Origin: Auanema rhodensis
Taxonomy: Eukaryota > Nematoda > Chromadorea > Rhabditida > Rhabditidae
Assembly (NCBI GenBank): GCA_964057225.1
Contig: CAXKVF010000077.1
Location: forward strand, 744,001 to 808,000
DNA: 64,000 nucleotides
Reading direction: 5' to 3'
Below the pieces are notes generated by a model. The model had not been told where the DNA came from, searched no databases, and was given only the letters and a program-made list of their open reading frames with translations. The position numbers and the translations under genes were made by a program. Positions 63,888-64,000 of the stretch are shown one piece after another (positions within the stretch are counted from its first letter, which is position 1; each line of letters begins with the position of its first letter).

Positions 63888-64000
63888 GGGGAATCTAATT
63901 TTGAAAACCGCATCTCTTTATCTTTCACGTGAAGCGAGTTACATACCAAGTGCACATCACGTGTACATTTAATTAGCATAAATTAAAGTTCACGTAAATT
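63888..64000. repeat. Truncated monomer at the window edge (m364, first 113 bp)
   Basis: The unit is plain consensus up to internal position 113 and is cut by the end of the window, not by a biological boundary. The array evidently continues. Confidence 0.95.

Larger units (their letters stand above)
1..64000. repeat. Satellite DNA array, 176-bp monomer, about 363.6 head-to-tail copies
   Basis: The phrase GGGGAATCTA recurs every 176 bases (1, 177, 353, 529 and so on) through the whole window. All units are in one orientation and no foreign sequence intervenes. Text 2640 bases apart (15 monomers) stays in phase up to about 55.2 kb; after that it is shifted by one base because of the only indel I found. 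Consensus GC is 56/176. Units usually differ from consensus by 0-4 substitutions. Long homogeneous satellites of this unit length usually form eukaryotic centromeric or pericentromeric heterochromatin; that role is inferred from length, homogeneity and higher-order structure, not shown directly. Both window edges lie inside the array, so its true ends are unseen. Confidence 0.99.

Noticed and set aside
1-64000. CRISPR array
   Set aside because: The repeats are 176 bp, directly adjacent and without unique spacers. CRISPR repeats are about 25-45 bp with unique spacers.
1-64000. Alpha satellite, Arabidopsis 178-bp satellite or Brassica CentBr (176 bp)
   Set aside because: The length is similar, but I see no convincing colinear match to the sequences I can recall; short shared words such as ATATGGAC and AAACCGCA are not in the same order or spacing as in the Arabidopsis unit. 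Length alone is not diagnostic.
1-64000. CENP-B box
   Set aside because: The pattern TTCG-N4-A-N2-CGGG is absent. The only TTCG-containing variants (T15C or G16C units) lack the downstream CGGG.
1-64000. Telomeric, ribosomal DNA or tRNA repeats
   Set aside because: No TTAGGG- or TTTAGGG-type runs, no rRNA-like conserved stretches, and no cloverleaf-forming sequence seen in the monomer.
1-64000. Assembly artefact from collapsed or looped repeats
   Set aside because: A looped assembly would repeat one exact block. Here duplicated blocks carry private substitutions and differing deletions. Local artefacts remain possible where copies look identical (for example 25697-28512) and need spanning reads.

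Overview
This window is one uninterrupted tandem array of a single satellite DNA. I find no gene, RNA gene, transposon or unique sequence. The monomer is 176 bp, about 32% GC (56 of 176 bases in the consensus). It repeats head to tail in one orientation from base 1 to base 64000: 363 complete units plus a 113-bp partial unit at the right edge. I number monomer positions from the first G of GGGGAATCTA, so monomer n starts at 1+176(n-1). A single net 1-bp deletion near 55238 shifts the phase by one after monomer 314 (m314). Most units differ from the consensus by about 0 to 4 substitutions, so the array is young or strongly homogenised.

The organism is a eukaryote, but I cannot name it. Megabase-type satellites of 150-180 bp, close to a nucleosome repeat, are typical of plant and animal centromeres and pericentromeres. 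I see no CENP-B box and do not recognise the monomer as a named satellite. CpG is not depleted (5 per monomer against about 4.4 expected), which suggests a young array, weak methylation, or both.

The informative content is the pattern of shared substitutions. Nearly every monomer is one of three types at positions 134-136: M (A134/C136, read GAACC), H (C134, read GCACC) or K (G136, read GAAGC). Rarer diagnostic substitutions sit on top of these. Read as a barcode, they show a patchwork of local higher-order repeats (HORs) of changing length. 1-5632: dimers, a 5-mer and an 18-monomer duplication marked by A18G, T38C, T112A and A165G. 5633-10912: a rearranged block marked by A94G. 12497-18304: 4-mers and an 8-mer. 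18305-36256: a 10-mer copied three times, inside a roughly 6-kb duplication (21297-26928 and 29217-35200), with an 8-mer tandem between. 36257-51216: 5-mers and a 9-mer marked by T12G/C130T, G4A and A17G. 51217-64000: a 7-mer and a 13-17-monomer block present in full, partial and deleted forms. The layout fits repeated unequal crossover or break-induced copying, with breakpoints inside monomers (hybrids such as m30, m128 and m281).

Within the monomer the notable elements are three TCACGT cores spaced 32 and 33 bp, a 13-bp dyad CATGGTTACCATG beside the M/H/K sites, an A/T-rich dyad, and an AATAAA hexamer followed by a GT/T-rich stretch. The few 60-codon open frames are stop-loss accidents and are not annotated as genes.
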